Below are positions 19,725-28,791 of a stretch of DNA of 64,000 bases, one piece after another. Each line of letters begins with the position of its first letter. Position 1 is the stretch's first letter. The stretch lies in NCBI GenBank assembly GCA_016933695.1, contig JAFGAL010000008.1:1-64000 (forward strand), read 5' to 3'. The translations under genes and the position numbers were made by a program. Source of the stretch: Candidatus Zixiibacteriota bacterium (GTDB lineage Bacteria > Zixibacteria > MSB-5A5 > GN15 > PGXB01). The notes under the pieces were generated by a model, which was not told where the DNA came from, did no database searches, and saw nothing but the letters and a program-made list of their open reading frames with translations.

Positions 19725-19842
19725 AGGTCAGCGATCCTCTCGAAGACCCTGAGTTTTCGAAGGGTGGATCCTGACATTTCATGCGAAGCATGAAAACTTG
19801 CTATTTCCCGTCTTGTCATTGCGAACGAAGTGAAGCAATCTC
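19725..19842. repeat. Cluster of small palindromic repeat elements in the intergenic region
   Basis: Three stem-loop units lie in series. First, GTCAGCGATCC...GGATCCTGAC flanks an inner ACCCT/AGGGT pair (19727-19775). Second, TTTCATGC-GAA-GCATGAAA is a perfect hairpin (19777-19795). Third, GTCATTGCGAACGAAGTGAAGCAATCTC (19815-19842) closely resembles the dispersed GTCATTGCGAGcgaagcgAAGCAATCTC palindrome known from many bacterial genomes. They lie between pta and the broken peptidase gene. Copy number cannot be judged from one window. Confidence 0.6.
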
Positions 19843-19854
19843 CATCGCGACGCG

Positions 19855-22341
19855 CTATTTCAACAACACCATCCTCCTGGTTTCGATATACTCCCCGGCT
19901 TGTAACCGATAGAAATATATCCCCGTCGCGGCATCTTTGCCGTTGTCGACTTTGCCGTCCCATGTCACGATATGCTCACCGTGTGTCATTCGTTCATCGA
20001 CCAGTGTCGCGACCTTCCGCCCCAGAATATTGAATACCTCAAGCGTTACCTTCGAAGTCTTGGGCAAATAGAACCGAATTGCGGTACTCGGGTTGAACGG
20101 ATTCGGATAATTCTGTCCGAGGCTGAAATCACGCGGCAGGGTCTTGTCATCCGGTTCGACCGGGGTCGGCTCCAGAAGCGACGCGGAATCGTAGATACCG
20201 TAAATTTCAATGTCATCGAGATTCCACCCGCCCATGGCATGAACATCGTTTATGGATTCCATCTCCCAGCGCACATAAACAGTGGACTGGCTGTCCGCAA
20301 TCGCTGAAATGTCAATATCAGCCTGAGTCCAGGCGTCGGGCAAGGGCCAGTAATTCGTACACTGCCACACTTGTAACCAATCAGTTGCGTTATTCGACAC
20401 CTCGACGGAGGCCCGTCCTCCGGTTCCCATACAAATCCATTTCCAGAATTTCAACTGCACCTTCAAAAGCATGGAACAGTCAATTGCGGTTGTTGTCAGA
20501 TACGTGGGGGAAAGGTTCTGCGGGTAATTACCCTCAAGATTGTATCCATATACATTATCTCCGGTATTTCCACTGGTCGGGTCGGGACCCAAACCATTCC
20601 ATCCCCCACCGCCGGTCGGCACACCATACTCCCAATCCCCTTCGCAGATCCAGCCCGGATCAGTATCCAGTGTCCAGGCATACCGCGGCGACGGGGTTCC
20701 GATCACCAGCTTGACATACCGTTCGACATCATCTTCAGGATGGCTGAGATTCTTGATTTTCACATGTGCATAATGCGCACCATCACAGAGCACATCGGCG
20801 TTGCTGTTAATCGTAACAACCACTTCGGCCGTATCAAACGCCGTTAACATCCCACCGACATCACCGGAAAGCGTGATCCAATCCTGGTACGGCTCAACGA
20901 CAACCTCGTAGGTAACGGGATCATTGTACTTATGCACGAACGTATACGTAGTCCAGGTGGTGTCGAACGGGCCGCCTGACGGTCCCTCCGATTCCAAATT
21001 GGAAGGCGGCTCCGTTTTCATGGCATAGTTATACGCCAGACCTTTAATACAGAAATTGGCGGTACTGTCATCCTCATATACATCATGCCATCCGGAGACG
21101 GTTTTATAATAGCTCTGTCCCGGCTGAGATGCCGACCGCACGGTTGCGCGCGTTTTGGCACCAAGTAAAACGGGCACATCGGATGTGCAATCATACGGCT
21201 GTCCTCCGTCGGATAAAGCCAGGTACAAGTAAAAATCATCACCGGCCGTAAGCTCGACCCCCTTATCCAGCGACACGGTGTGCAGGCCTTTATAATCAAT
21301 ATTTCCTGACGCTGTTGCCAATTCATCCAGCAACTGCCCGCCCTCGAATCGATCAAAAACAATAACCGTATAATCCACGCTGTCGACAGCGGTGTAGAAA
21401 TTCACCGCCGATAACTGGCTGTTACACTCTGCAGCAAAAGCGTTGAACACTTCGGAACAATCTGCTTTGGTGTTTCGCCAGCCGTGATAATCATGATAAT
21501 AAGCCCGGTCATATGGATTGCGGATAACATTCCGAAACGACACGGCCCCCATTTCCGGATGTTTGGCGCAGTGTTTGTCATAATAGGAAATCCAGAAAAA
21601 GCCGGCATACCCCCAGCTCTCTCACCAGCTGTTCTTGCACAGCCAGGCACCCGGTAATGGCGCATGGGTTGTGAGAGTGTCGTCCCATCCGATAATCGCC
21701 ACAGCATGAGTCGGATCAATGTTAATATCAGGCGGTTGGTAATAGATATAGTTATACATGAAGTAGTCGTCTGCCAAAAACGCCGTTCCCAGCGCCCCGT
21801 CTTCCATAATCCGCGTTTTAATCTCATCGATCCGGCTTAAATCCTCACCGGCAGTGAGAAATTCGATATCTCCTGCATAGTAATAATGGTAGCCGGATTT
21901 ATATCTTTCAGGTGCATTATCAAACGACTGCCCATCGATATCCCGCACCGCGCCCTCAAGTCGGGAAAGGTAGGCCGAGACCATCAAATAATCGCCGCCC
22001 TGGTGAACGGTTACACCTTCACCGTCCGGCGGATTGATATCATCATTATTGTAATCATTAAAGCCATTCCACCAGTCCAGATGGTATTCGGCCAGATTCG
22101 GCTCACCGGTTTCGCCCGCCGCGGTCCAGTAACCGGTCATCATCAGGTTGCTTTCGATAGCCGCCATCGTGCCGTGAGTCCAGCAGGTGCCACCGCTTTG
22201 GCTCTTTATCGACGAGATATAATCCTGCCCGGCAACATTCCGTAAATCGAAACGGGTTGGCAATTCGGCGGCGACGGCGCCGACGAACGCAATTAAGAAA
22301 ACAAGTATTGACAGAAACATTATTTTTAGAAAAGCATTCAT
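19855..22341 (-). pseudogene. Secreted C1A (papain-like) cysteine peptidase with T9SS-type tail, broken by in-frame TGA
   Basis: The two track ORFs (22341-21622 and 21552-19855) lie in the same frame, separated by one TGA at 21624-21622. The intact reading would be about 828 residues: signal peptide ([19 protein letters not shown]), C1A peptidase with catalytic Cys ([15 protein letters not shown]), His ([13 protein letters not shown]) and Asn (CKNSW), Ig-like and MAM/lectin-like regions (VQLKFWKWICMG), and a C-terminal sorting domain (LGQNYPNPFNPSTAIRFYLP...GIYFYRLQAGEY). The TGA takes the place of the conserved Gly in NSWGxxWG (NSW-stop-ESWGYAGFFWISYY), consistent with one GGA to TGA change. 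GGAGGT precedes the start. It is probably a recent nonsense mutation or a sequencing error; read-through cannot be excluded. Confidence 0.8.
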
Positions 22342-22655
22342 ATGACCTCCGGATCCGGGATGATTACGACATTCATATCTAATATACTATATTCTGTATA
22401 GCCAACAAGGATATCTTACTCATCAGCTTTCATCATAAGAAACCCCTGAAAATGGTCTTTCTTTCACAAGACGTTTTACCGATACAAGATATCCAATCTC
22501 ATGTTTTTTTTACCGCTCTCCACTTCGTGAAAAATTTCGCAAATATCGGTTGACATCGCATACAGGACTATTATCTTTCACGCCGTAAATGGTTGACTTT
22601 TATGGGCGGCGGGCTGTTCTACCGCCTTTTCATCTTTCTGAAGGAGAGCAAAACC
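22342..22655. other. Divergent intergenic region, C1A peptidase / flotillin
   Basis: 314 nt without a gene. It holds the peptidase Shine-Dalgarno (GGAGGTC next to 22341), an AT-rich stretch around 22380-22400 (ATATACTATATTCTG) that may include the minus-strand promoter, and the plus-strand flotillin promoter at 22550-22577. No RNA gene is evident. Confidence 0.6.
22550..22577 (+). promoter_or_regulatory. Predicted sigma70 promoter upstream of flotillin gene
   Basis: TTGACA (22550-22555), 16-nt spacer, TATCTT (22572-22577). It lies about 80 nt before the proposed GTG start. Confidence 0.45.
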
Positions 22656-24056
22656 GTGAGTCCTCTCATCTATGTCATTATTGCCGTTGTCGTCATCGCG
22701 GCGGCCATTATCGTGGTGGTTCTCAAGAACTATCGTAAAGTTGGACCAAACGAGGTCCTGATTGTCTCGGGCGGCAAAAAACGAACGGTCAAAATGCCGG
22801 ACGGGACCGAACGAGAGGTGGGATATCGCTTACGGATCGGGGGGGGCACATTCGTAAAGCCGTTTATCGAACAGGCACAAATTCTTCCGCTGGAAATCAT
22901 CCCGATGGAATTCCAGGTCACCGATGCCATCTCCACCAACGGCATCCGGTCGACGGTGCGGGGCACCGCCGAAGTGAAAATCGCCGGCGATGAAACCTCG
23001 ATTATTCTCGCCGCGGAGCAGTTTCTCGGCAAACCCCTGACCGATATTCGCGATGTGGCCCTGCGCACGCTCGAAGGTTCCACGCGCGCCCTGATCGGTT
23101 CCATGCATCTCGAATCGATCAATAAAAACCGCAAGGAATTCGGTCAGAAAGTGTTCGATGATGTCGGTGAGTATTTCTCCAATATGGGTTTGAAACTGCT
23201 CTCCTATAACTTAAAGGAAATTACCGATCCTTCCGGATATCTGGAAGCCCTCGGGAAACCAAAAATCGTCGAAGCGCGTCGCGACGCAGAGGTGGCCGAA
23301 GCCGAAGCCGCCCGCGATGCCATTATCAAATCGGCCGAGGCCAAGAAAGAGGGAGACATCGCCAAGATTCAGGCCGATGCCGAAGTGGCCGAGGCCAATC
23401 ATCAGCTGGAACTGAAAAAAGCCGACCTGATGAAAGGTTTGAATATCAAGAAGGCCGACGCCGATTTCTCATACGAGTTGGAACGGCATAAACTCAATCA
23501 GGACCTCAAGGCCGAAGAAGCCAAGGTCAAACTGATCGAAAAAGACACGTCGATTCAGCTTGAAAAGAAAGAAATCGAACGCGTCGAGCAGGAACTGGAA
23601 GCCAAAGTCCGCAAACCCGCCGAGGCCGAGCGGTTCCGTCTGGAAGCCGAAGCCAAAGGTATGGGCGAGGCCAAACGGATTCAGGGTATTATCGAGGCCG
23701 AGCTGGTCGCGAAAGTCGGCCAGGCCGAAGCCGAAGCCCTGCGCAAGAAAGCCGAATCCTGGAATGCCTATTCCCAGCCGGCCCTGTTACAGTTGATGTT
23801 CGAGCGCCTGCCTGATCTGGCCCGTGAGATGGCCGCCCCGATTTCCAAGGTGGACAAGATCGTCATGGTGTCCAATGACGGTAAATTGGGCACGTCGAAA
23901 ATTACCGGCGAAGTGGCTTCGATGATGAGCCAGCTTCCGACCGTTGTCAAGTCGCTGTCTGGTTTCGATCTTGAGGACTGGCTCAAGCGGCTGACTGAAA
24001 AGAACAAAGAGCAGGGGACCACAACTCCGCGGTCGAGCGGTTCAGACAAGGAATAA
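22656..24056 (+). CDS. Flotillin-like SPFH/band-7 membrane scaffold protein
   Basis: 466 residues from a GTG start with GAAGGAGAG 7 nt upstream. The track start (TTG at 22593) would add 21 residues ahead of the membrane segment. One N-terminal transmembrane helix (LIYVIIAVVVIAAAIIVVVL) is followed by an SPFH domain (GPNEVLIVSGGKKRTV, GKPLTDIRDVALRTLEGSTRALIG) and a long Ala/Glu/Lys-rich coiled coil (residues ~210-370) with AEAEAARDAIIKSAEA-type repeats typical of flotillins. These oligomerise into membrane microdomains. NfeD, a frequent partner, is not adjacent. The aminotransferase fusion starts 3 nt later, so the two are probably co-transcribed. Confidence 0.92.
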   Translation: MSPLIYVIIAVVVIAAAIIVVVLKNYRKVGPNEVLIVSGGKKRTVKMPDGTEREVGYRLRIGGGTFVKPFIEQAQILPLEIIPMEFQVTDAISTNGIRSTVRGTAEVKIAGDETSIILAAEQFLGKPLTDIRDVALRTLEGSTRALIGSMHLESINKNRKEFGQKVFDDVGEYFSNMGLKLLSYNLKEITDPSGYLEALGKPKIVEARRDAEVAEAEAARDAIIKSAEAKKEGDIAKIQADAEVAEANHQLELKKADLMKGLNIKKADADFSYELERHKLNQDLKAEEAKVKLIEKDTSIQLEKKEIERVEQELEAKVRKPAEAERFRLEAEAKGMGEAKRIQGIIEAELVAKVGQAEAEALRKKAESWNAYSQPALLQLMFERLPDLAREMAAPISKVDKIVMVSNDGKLGTSKITGEVASMMSQLPTVVKSLSGFDLEDWLKRLTEKNKEQGTTTPRSSGSDKE

Positions 24057-24059
24057 GCC

Positions 24060-26405
24060 ATGATATCCAACAGGATCGGCCGTCTGGAGATGTCGCCGAC
24101 GTTGCGCATCAATGCCAAAGCCAAGGCAATGAAGGCCGGCGGGATCGATGTCATTGATTTCTCGGTCGGCGAGCCGGATTTCCCCACTCCGCACGATATC
24201 AAAGAGGCCGGCAAAAAAGCGATCGACGATAATTTCACCGGGTATACCGCCAACGACGGGATTCCCGAACTCAAAGCCGCGATTTGCAAACGGTTCAAAG
24301 AAGATCACAATCTCGAATACAAGAACAACGAGATTATCGTCTCGTCCGGCGCCAAACAAAGCCTCTATAATCTGTTCGTCTCGATTCTCAATCGCGACGA
24401 AGAAGTGATCATACCCGCCCCGTACTGGGTGTCCTATCCCCAGCAGGTGCTGATGGTCAAGGGCAAGCCGGTGATCGTGCCGACGCGCGAGGAAAACGGT
24501 TTCCGCATCACTCCCGACGAATTGAAAGCCAATATCAATTTTAATACCAAAGCGATTATTATTAACAATCCCAGCAACCCGACCGGTTCGGCGTATACCC
24601 GCGAGCAGTTGCAGGAAATCTGCGAGATCGCGGTAGCCGAGGGGTTGTTGATCGTCGCCGATGAGATTTACGAAAAAGTCGTCTACGACGGCTATCGGTT
24701 CTGTTCGATCGCGTCGCTCGGCGACAAGATCAAAGAGAAAACAGTCGTCATCAACGGCGTCTCGAAAGCGTATTCCATGACCGGGTGGCGGATCGGTTAT
24801 GCCGCCGGCCCGCGCGAGATTATCTCGGCCATGAATATCGTGCAGTCGCATACGACCTCGAACGCCAACTCCATCGCCCAGAAAGCGGCCGCGGAAGCGC
24901 TTTCGGGTCGGCAGACCGAGATCAATAAAATGGTCGCGGAATTCCAGGCCCGTCGCAATTACATGCTGAATAAACTCAACCGGATTCCGGGCGTTTCGTG
25001 TTATCAGCCGCAGGGTGCGTTTTATCTCTTCCCCAACACGTCGGAGTATTACAACACCGAATACGGCGGGATGAAAATTCGCAACTCGTACGGCCTGTCG
25101 TACTATCTCCTGAAAGAGGCGGCGGTGGCGGTGGTGCCGGGAAGCGCATTCGGCGCCGAGGACAATATCCGGCTGTCGTATGCCACATCGATGGATAAAA
25201 TCGAGAAAGGCACCGACCGCATTGTCGAGGCGATGTCGAAACTGAAGGAATCACCCAAATACAAGCGTATCGCTCTGCAGAACGTGATGACGCATCCGCG
25301 CGGCAATGCCGAAGCCGATACGGCGATTTCGGTCGACGAGCGCGATGCCCTGGTGCAGGAAGCCGAAGCGGCACTCCCCTATGATCGCTATTTCGAATGG
25401 AACGCCAATATCAACGGCATTATCATCCAACTGCGCACCAATGTCCCGCACCTGTATGATTTCTGGGTGGAGAACTGGTATCCGGCGCAACTGGAGTCCG
25501 ATCTGGAACCGCACGGCATTCTCTACGCCGTCGAGGGAGTCCCCGGACGCAAGCCGTACGGATACTACTGCCCCGAGATGCGCACGGCGGTGCTGTTCAA
25601 CACGTCGTACTACGGACAGGTGCGAAGCTGGGCGCTGGCCATGGCGGCGCAGGCCAGCGAGCGTCTGCTCGATGTCCACGGCATCCGCGCGGCCTGTCTG
25701 GATTACAACGGCCGCGGACTGGCGCTGATCGGTCCCAGGGGACTCAAGCGCGGTTCGACGTTTTTCCGCATGCTCGAAGACGGCGATGCGCGGTTCTTGT
25801 CGAACGACTGGGTGTTTGCGCGGTATCGCGGCAATGATGCCATTGCCGATGCACCGGAACGGAAATTCTACATCAAGACCAACATCGCCAAAACGTTCTC
25901 GCGCTTCAATCGCATTTTCGATCGGAGCAAGTGCGAAAACGTGGTCACCACCCGCGCCGACTGGACCAACATGAAAGAACTCGAAGACGAATGTCCGCTC
26001 GATCTCGGGGAACCATACTGCTACTGGGGGTCCGATGATTCCCGGGCGCTGGTTGATCCGGCCTGGATCGGCGGTCCGAATAAATATGTCAAACGTTCCC
26101 GTCTGAAAACGGTCGTGGTGTTATCGCACAACCCCAACGCCCCGGCGGTCGAGAAACTCTCGCAGGAAGAGGCGCTCGATCTGATTACCGAGGGCAAATA
26201 CCGGGTCCCGACCGGTGCGGGAATGTCCCCGTTTAAAACGCAACCGTTCTTCAATCCGTATATGCTGGCGACCTCGGTCGACCAGGAGGATTTGCAGCGG
26301 CGCAATTTCCACCAGTTGTTGAGGGTCGCGAAAGCCTTCAGGGTCAATATCGGATCGATTCCGCCCGAGACGCTGAAATCACGGATCAAGGACTTACTGG
26401 GCTAG
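24060..26405 (+). CDS. Class I aminotransferase (AspB-like) fused to an HprK/PEPCK-like domain
   Basis: 781 uninterrupted residues. Residues 1 to ~395 are a complete fold-type I aminotransferase of the AspB group: FSVGEPDFPTPHDIKEAGK, NPSNPTGSAY, ADEIYEKVVYDG, PLP-lysine segment GVSKAYSMTGWRIGYAAGP and terminal RLSYATSMDKIEKG. Residues ~400-781 look like an HPr kinase/PEP-carboxykinase nucleotide-binding fold: GRGLALIGPRGLKRGSTFF in the P-loop position (~555-567), then ARFLSNDWVFARY in the metal-site position, and KCENVVTTRADW, GEPYCYWGSDDSRALVDP and FFNPYMLATS downstream. The P-loop has no clean GK[ST], and the usual DD is ND, so kinase activity is doubtful. It is followed by ndk (10 nt) and a PEPCK-like gene. 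The role is unknown; a PLP enzyme controlled by a nucleotide-binding module is one possibility. Confidence 0.8.
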   Translation: MISNRIGRLEMSPTLRINAKAKAMKAGGIDVIDFSVGEPDFPTPHDIKEAGKKAIDDNFTGYTANDGIPELKAAICKRFKEDHNLEYKNNEIIVSSGAKQSLYNLFVSILNRDEEVIIPAPYWVSYPQQVLMVKGKPVIVPTREENGFRITPDELKANINFNTKAIIINNPSNPTGSAYTREQLQEICEIAVAEGLLIVADEIYEKVVYDGYRFCSIASLGDKIKEKTVVINGVSKAYSMTGWRIGYAAGPREIISAMNIVQSHTTSNANSIAQKAAAEALSGRQTEINKMVAEFQARRNYMLNKLNRIPGVSCYQPQGAFYLFPNTSEYYNTEYGGMKIRNSYGLSYYLLKEAAVAVVPGSAFGAEDNIRLSYATSMDKIEKGTDRIVEAMSKLKESPKYKRIALQNVMTHPRGNAEADTAISVDERDALVQEAEAALPYDRYFEWNANINGIIIQLRTNVPHLYDFWVENWYPAQLESDLEPHGILYAVEGVPGRKPYGYYCPEMRTAVLFNTSYYGQVRSWALAMAAQASERLLDVHGIRAACLDYNGRGLALIGPRGLKRGSTFFRMLEDGDARFLSNDWVFARYRGNDAIADAPERKFYIKTNIAKTFSRFNRIFDRSKCENVVTTRADWTNMKELEDECPLDLGEPYCYWGSDDSRALVDPAWIGGPNKYVKRSRLKTVVVLSHNPNAPAVEKLSQEEALDLITEGKYRVPTGAGMSPFKTQPFFNPYMLATSVDQEDLQRRNFHQLLRVAKAFRVNIGSIPPETLKSRIKDLLG

Positions 26406-26415
26406 GAGAGAGATC

Positions 26416-26838
26416 ATGGCCAATACCCTGGGTATTATCAAGCCGGACGGTGTTCGCAGGAGACTGGTCGGCAAAATAATCGATAAAATAGAAAACGCCG
26501 GTTTGATCATTCGCGGTTTGAAAACACTCAGACTGTCCCGCGAACAGGCGGAGAAGTTCTATGCCGTTCATGAGAGCAAACCGTTTTACAAATCGCTGGT
26601 GGAGTTTATGACTTCCGGACCGATTGTCGTGATGGTTATTGGCGGCCACGGCTCGATCGAACGCTGGCGCGAACTGATGGGCGCCACCGATCCGGCGAAA
26701 GCAAAATACAACACCATCCGTCGGGAATTCGCCACCTCGGTTGAAAAGAACGTGGTGCACGGCTCCGACGGACCGGACACGGCGAAAACCGAAATCGCCT
26801 TTTTCTTTAAAGAGGATGAAATCCTTCCAAAGGAATAA
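26416..26838 (+). CDS. ndk: Nucleoside diphosphate kinase
   Basis: 140 residues, normal for Ndk, which balances NTP/NDP pools through a phosphohistidine. The start NTLGIIKPDGVRRRLVG, the ELMGATDPAKA segment and the active-site box NVVHGSDGPDTAKTEIAFFF are intact, with His within HGSDG; most homologues have HGSDS. GGAGAGA precedes the ATG. It lies between the aminotransferase fusion (10 nt) and the PEPCK-like gene (6 nt), so it sits between two genes with related P-loop folds. Confidence 0.95.
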   Translation: MANTLGIIKPDGVRRRLVGKIIDKIENAGLIIRGLKTLRLSREQAEKFYAVHESKPFYKSLVEFMTSGPIVVMVIGGHGSIERWRELMGATDPAKAKYNTIRREFATSVEKNVVHGSDGPDTAKTEIAFFFKEDEILPKE

Positions 26839-26844
26839 ATCATT

Positions 26845-28701
26845 ATGTCGGATTCCCTGTATGATACCCGCCTGTATGACCGGTTCAGCCGGGATTTACA
26901 GCGCCGCCTGAACGGACCCAATATCAAGGATATGGCGCTGGAGGATCTTCGCGATGCCGCCCTGCAAACCGGCACCCAGACCAAATTCGGCTCCTGGGGA
27001 TGGCGTTCGGCAGTATCCAGTCGCATTGCGGAAAAGACTGTCAATCTCGGTACCGAAAAATCCCGGGAATATCATCTCAGCGATAATAAAAGGAAAATTA
27101 TCGCCGCCGCTCCCGCCGAACTGGACAAGGTTTTACATCTGATGGAAACGCTTCCCTTTGTCCGCCTCCGGCGGCAAATGGGTGACAATGCCGAGTACAA
27201 TCCAAAATGCAACCTGTACATATCGGTTGCCGACCTGAAAAACTATCGCCTGGCGTACATGTGGGGACACACCATGGGCCCGGTCACCAAGGCGCCCGGC
27301 CCGGAGTTCACGCTGATTCATATCCCCGAAGAACACCAAATCCGCCAGCAGGCATTGGTGATGGCCGAACACAATATCACCATGGTGCTTGGATCGGACT
27401 ACATGGGCGAGGACAAGAAGGGTTTCCTGCGCAACGGCATGTTTGCCGCCGGGGCGCTGGACATGCTCGGCCTGCATGCCGGAACCAAGGTCGTGGTCAT
27501 CAGGGATGCCAAAACCAACAAGCTGAAAAAATTCGGCGTCTTCCTGTTCGGGCTATCGGCAACGGGCAAAAGCACCTGGTCATGCCATCAGCTGGGACTG
27601 GACTGGAAAAAAGGCGAGCGGACGCTGGTCTGTCAGGATGATATCTGCTTTTTAAAACACGATGGTTCCGCCTTCGGCTCGGAGCAGAATTATTTCGTCA
27701 AAACTGATGTCGACGCCAAACTGCAGGAATCAATGTATAACGCGCTGGTGCATAGTAGTGCCCTGTATGAAAACGTCATGATCAACGCCGATGGCTCGCC
27801 GGATTTTCTTGATGAAAACCTTTGCGGCAACGGCCGTGCCGTTATCATGCGCAAGCAGTTGAAAATCAACCGTGGACACTGGCCGTTCCATATGAAGGAT
27901 ATCTGGTATTCAAGCCTGAACCTCCCCCCCGTTGAGGAACTCGACGGACTGGTGTTCGCCTTTATCACGCGCCGCAATACAATCATGACTTTCTCGCAGC
28001 GGCTGAATCCGATTCAGGCCGCGCTGGCGTATCTCTGGGGGGAATCATCGCACAGTTACGCCTCCAATCCGGCCAAGGCCGGCGAATCGGTCCGCACGGT
28101 CGGAACCGATCCGTTTATTGTCGGATCGCGCGCCCACAAGGTCAACCAGTTTTACCGTATTATCATGGATCTGGCTGATAATTATCCCGGCAAGGTCTTT
28201 TTCTATCAGTACAATACCGGCGGTATGGGCGAAATTATCGAGGTCGACAAGGAATCCGGCAAAAAGAACATGATCCGCAAGACCGAACGCGTGCCGATCG
28301 ATATCATGGCGGCGATTCAGCGCGGCGATCTTCGCGATACCAACAAATACCGCCGGAGTTTCCTCGGCACCGAGGAAATCGTCTCCGCCGAGGGCGCCGA
28401 TCTCAGCCAGTATGTCCCGGAGAAATACTACTCGCAGGAGCAAATCGACGACTATTTGCGGGACCTGGTCGACGGCCGTCGTAAGTTTACCGAGAAAGTC
28501 GCCGAAGAGGGGCTGATGCCGGAGATCCAGCGGGCCGCGGAAGAATCATACCGTATCGCGCCGGAGAAATCGACCAGCGTGTTTATCCCGGCCAGAAAGA
28601 CCGATATCCCGCCGCCGCCGAAAGACAAGCCCGCCGGCAAACTGACCGACTGGAAACCCAATCCGCGTCTGGTGCGGGACCGGGGCTGGCGCTACGGATG
28701 A
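26845..28701 (+). CDS. Phosphoenolpyruvate carboxykinase (ATP)-like protein, divergent
   Basis: 618 residues, longer than the ~530 of ATP-type PckA. The kinase core is recognisable: P-loop FLFGLSATGKSTWS (residues ~233-246), the metal site LVCQDDICFLKHDGS (~262-276) and GSEQNYFVKTD, then NGRAVIMRKQL and FITRRNTIMTFSQRLNPIQAALAYLWGESS. Classical PckA motifs are altered (GLSGTGKTT to GLSATGKST; the EGGCYAK region to EQNYFVK). This suggests a distinct subgroup in the PEPCK fold rather than a proven gluconeogenic enzyme. The ~60-residue C-terminal tail is rich in Pro and Lys (DIPPPPKDKPAGKLTDWKP). It is third in the fusion-ndk-PEPCK cluster. Confidence 0.82.
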   Translation: MSDSLYDTRLYDRFSRDLQRRLNGPNIKDMALEDLRDAALQTGTQTKFGSWGWRSAVSSRIAEKTVNLGTEKSREYHLSDNKRKIIAAAPAELDKVLHLMETLPFVRLRRQMGDNAEYNPKCNLYISVADLKNYRLAYMWGHTMGPVTKAPGPEFTLIHIPEEHQIRQQALVMAEHNITMVLGSDYMGEDKKGFLRNGMFAAGALDMLGLHAGTKVVVIRDAKTNKLKKFGVFLFGLSATGKSTWSCHQLGLDWKKGERTLVCQDDICFLKHDGSAFGSEQNYFVKTDVDAKLQESMYNALVHSSALYENVMINADGSPDFLDENLCGNGRAVIMRKQLKINRGHWPFHMKDIWYSSLNLPPVEELDGLVFAFITRRNTIMTFSQRLNPIQAALAYLWGESSHSYASNPAKAGESVRTVGTDPFIVGSRAHKVNQFYRIIMDLADNYPGKVFFYQYNTGGMGEIIEVDKESGKKNMIRKTERVPIDIMAAIQRGDLRDTNKYRRSFLGTEEIVSAEGADLSQYVPEKYYSQEQIDDYLRDLVDGRRKFTEKVAEEGLMPEIQRAAEESYRIAPEKSTSVFIPARKTDIPPPPKDKPAGKLTDWKPNPRLVRDRGWRYG

Positions 28702-28742
28702 TCCGACGGGAGAATGACACCGAATTCTGAACTTTTATTTAG

Positions 28743-28770
28743 TTAACTTGTTTTCATTCGTACGAGTTAA
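28743..28770 (+). promoter_or_regulatory. Inverted repeat upstream of fmdB
   Basis: TTAACTTG (28743-28750) and CGAGTTAA (28763-28770) can pair over 8 bp with one G-U, loop 12 nt. It sits 22 nt before the fmdB ATG and could be an operator or a 5' UTR hairpin. Confidence 0.4.
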
Positions 28771-28791
28771 GTTGGACTGGAGATTATGACG

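Noticed and set aside
18643-19791. 382-aa minus-strand ORF
   Set aside because: Shadow of pta extending into the repeat region; no family features.
19855-21552. Separate 565-aa gene starting at 21552
   Set aside because: It is in frame with the upstream peptidase ORF, begins inside the conserved C1A fold, and lacks a signal peptide and Shine-Dalgarno.
21622-21624. UGA read as glycine or selenocysteine
   Set aside because: UGA terminates many genes here and works in the prfB frameshift site; the residue expected is Gly and no SECIS-like element was evident. A nonsense change or sequence error is simpler.
25285-26405. Independent HprK-like gene starting near an internal ATG (around 25287)
   Set aside because: No Shine-Dalgarno or stop separates it from the aminotransferase; internal initiation remains possible but unsupported.
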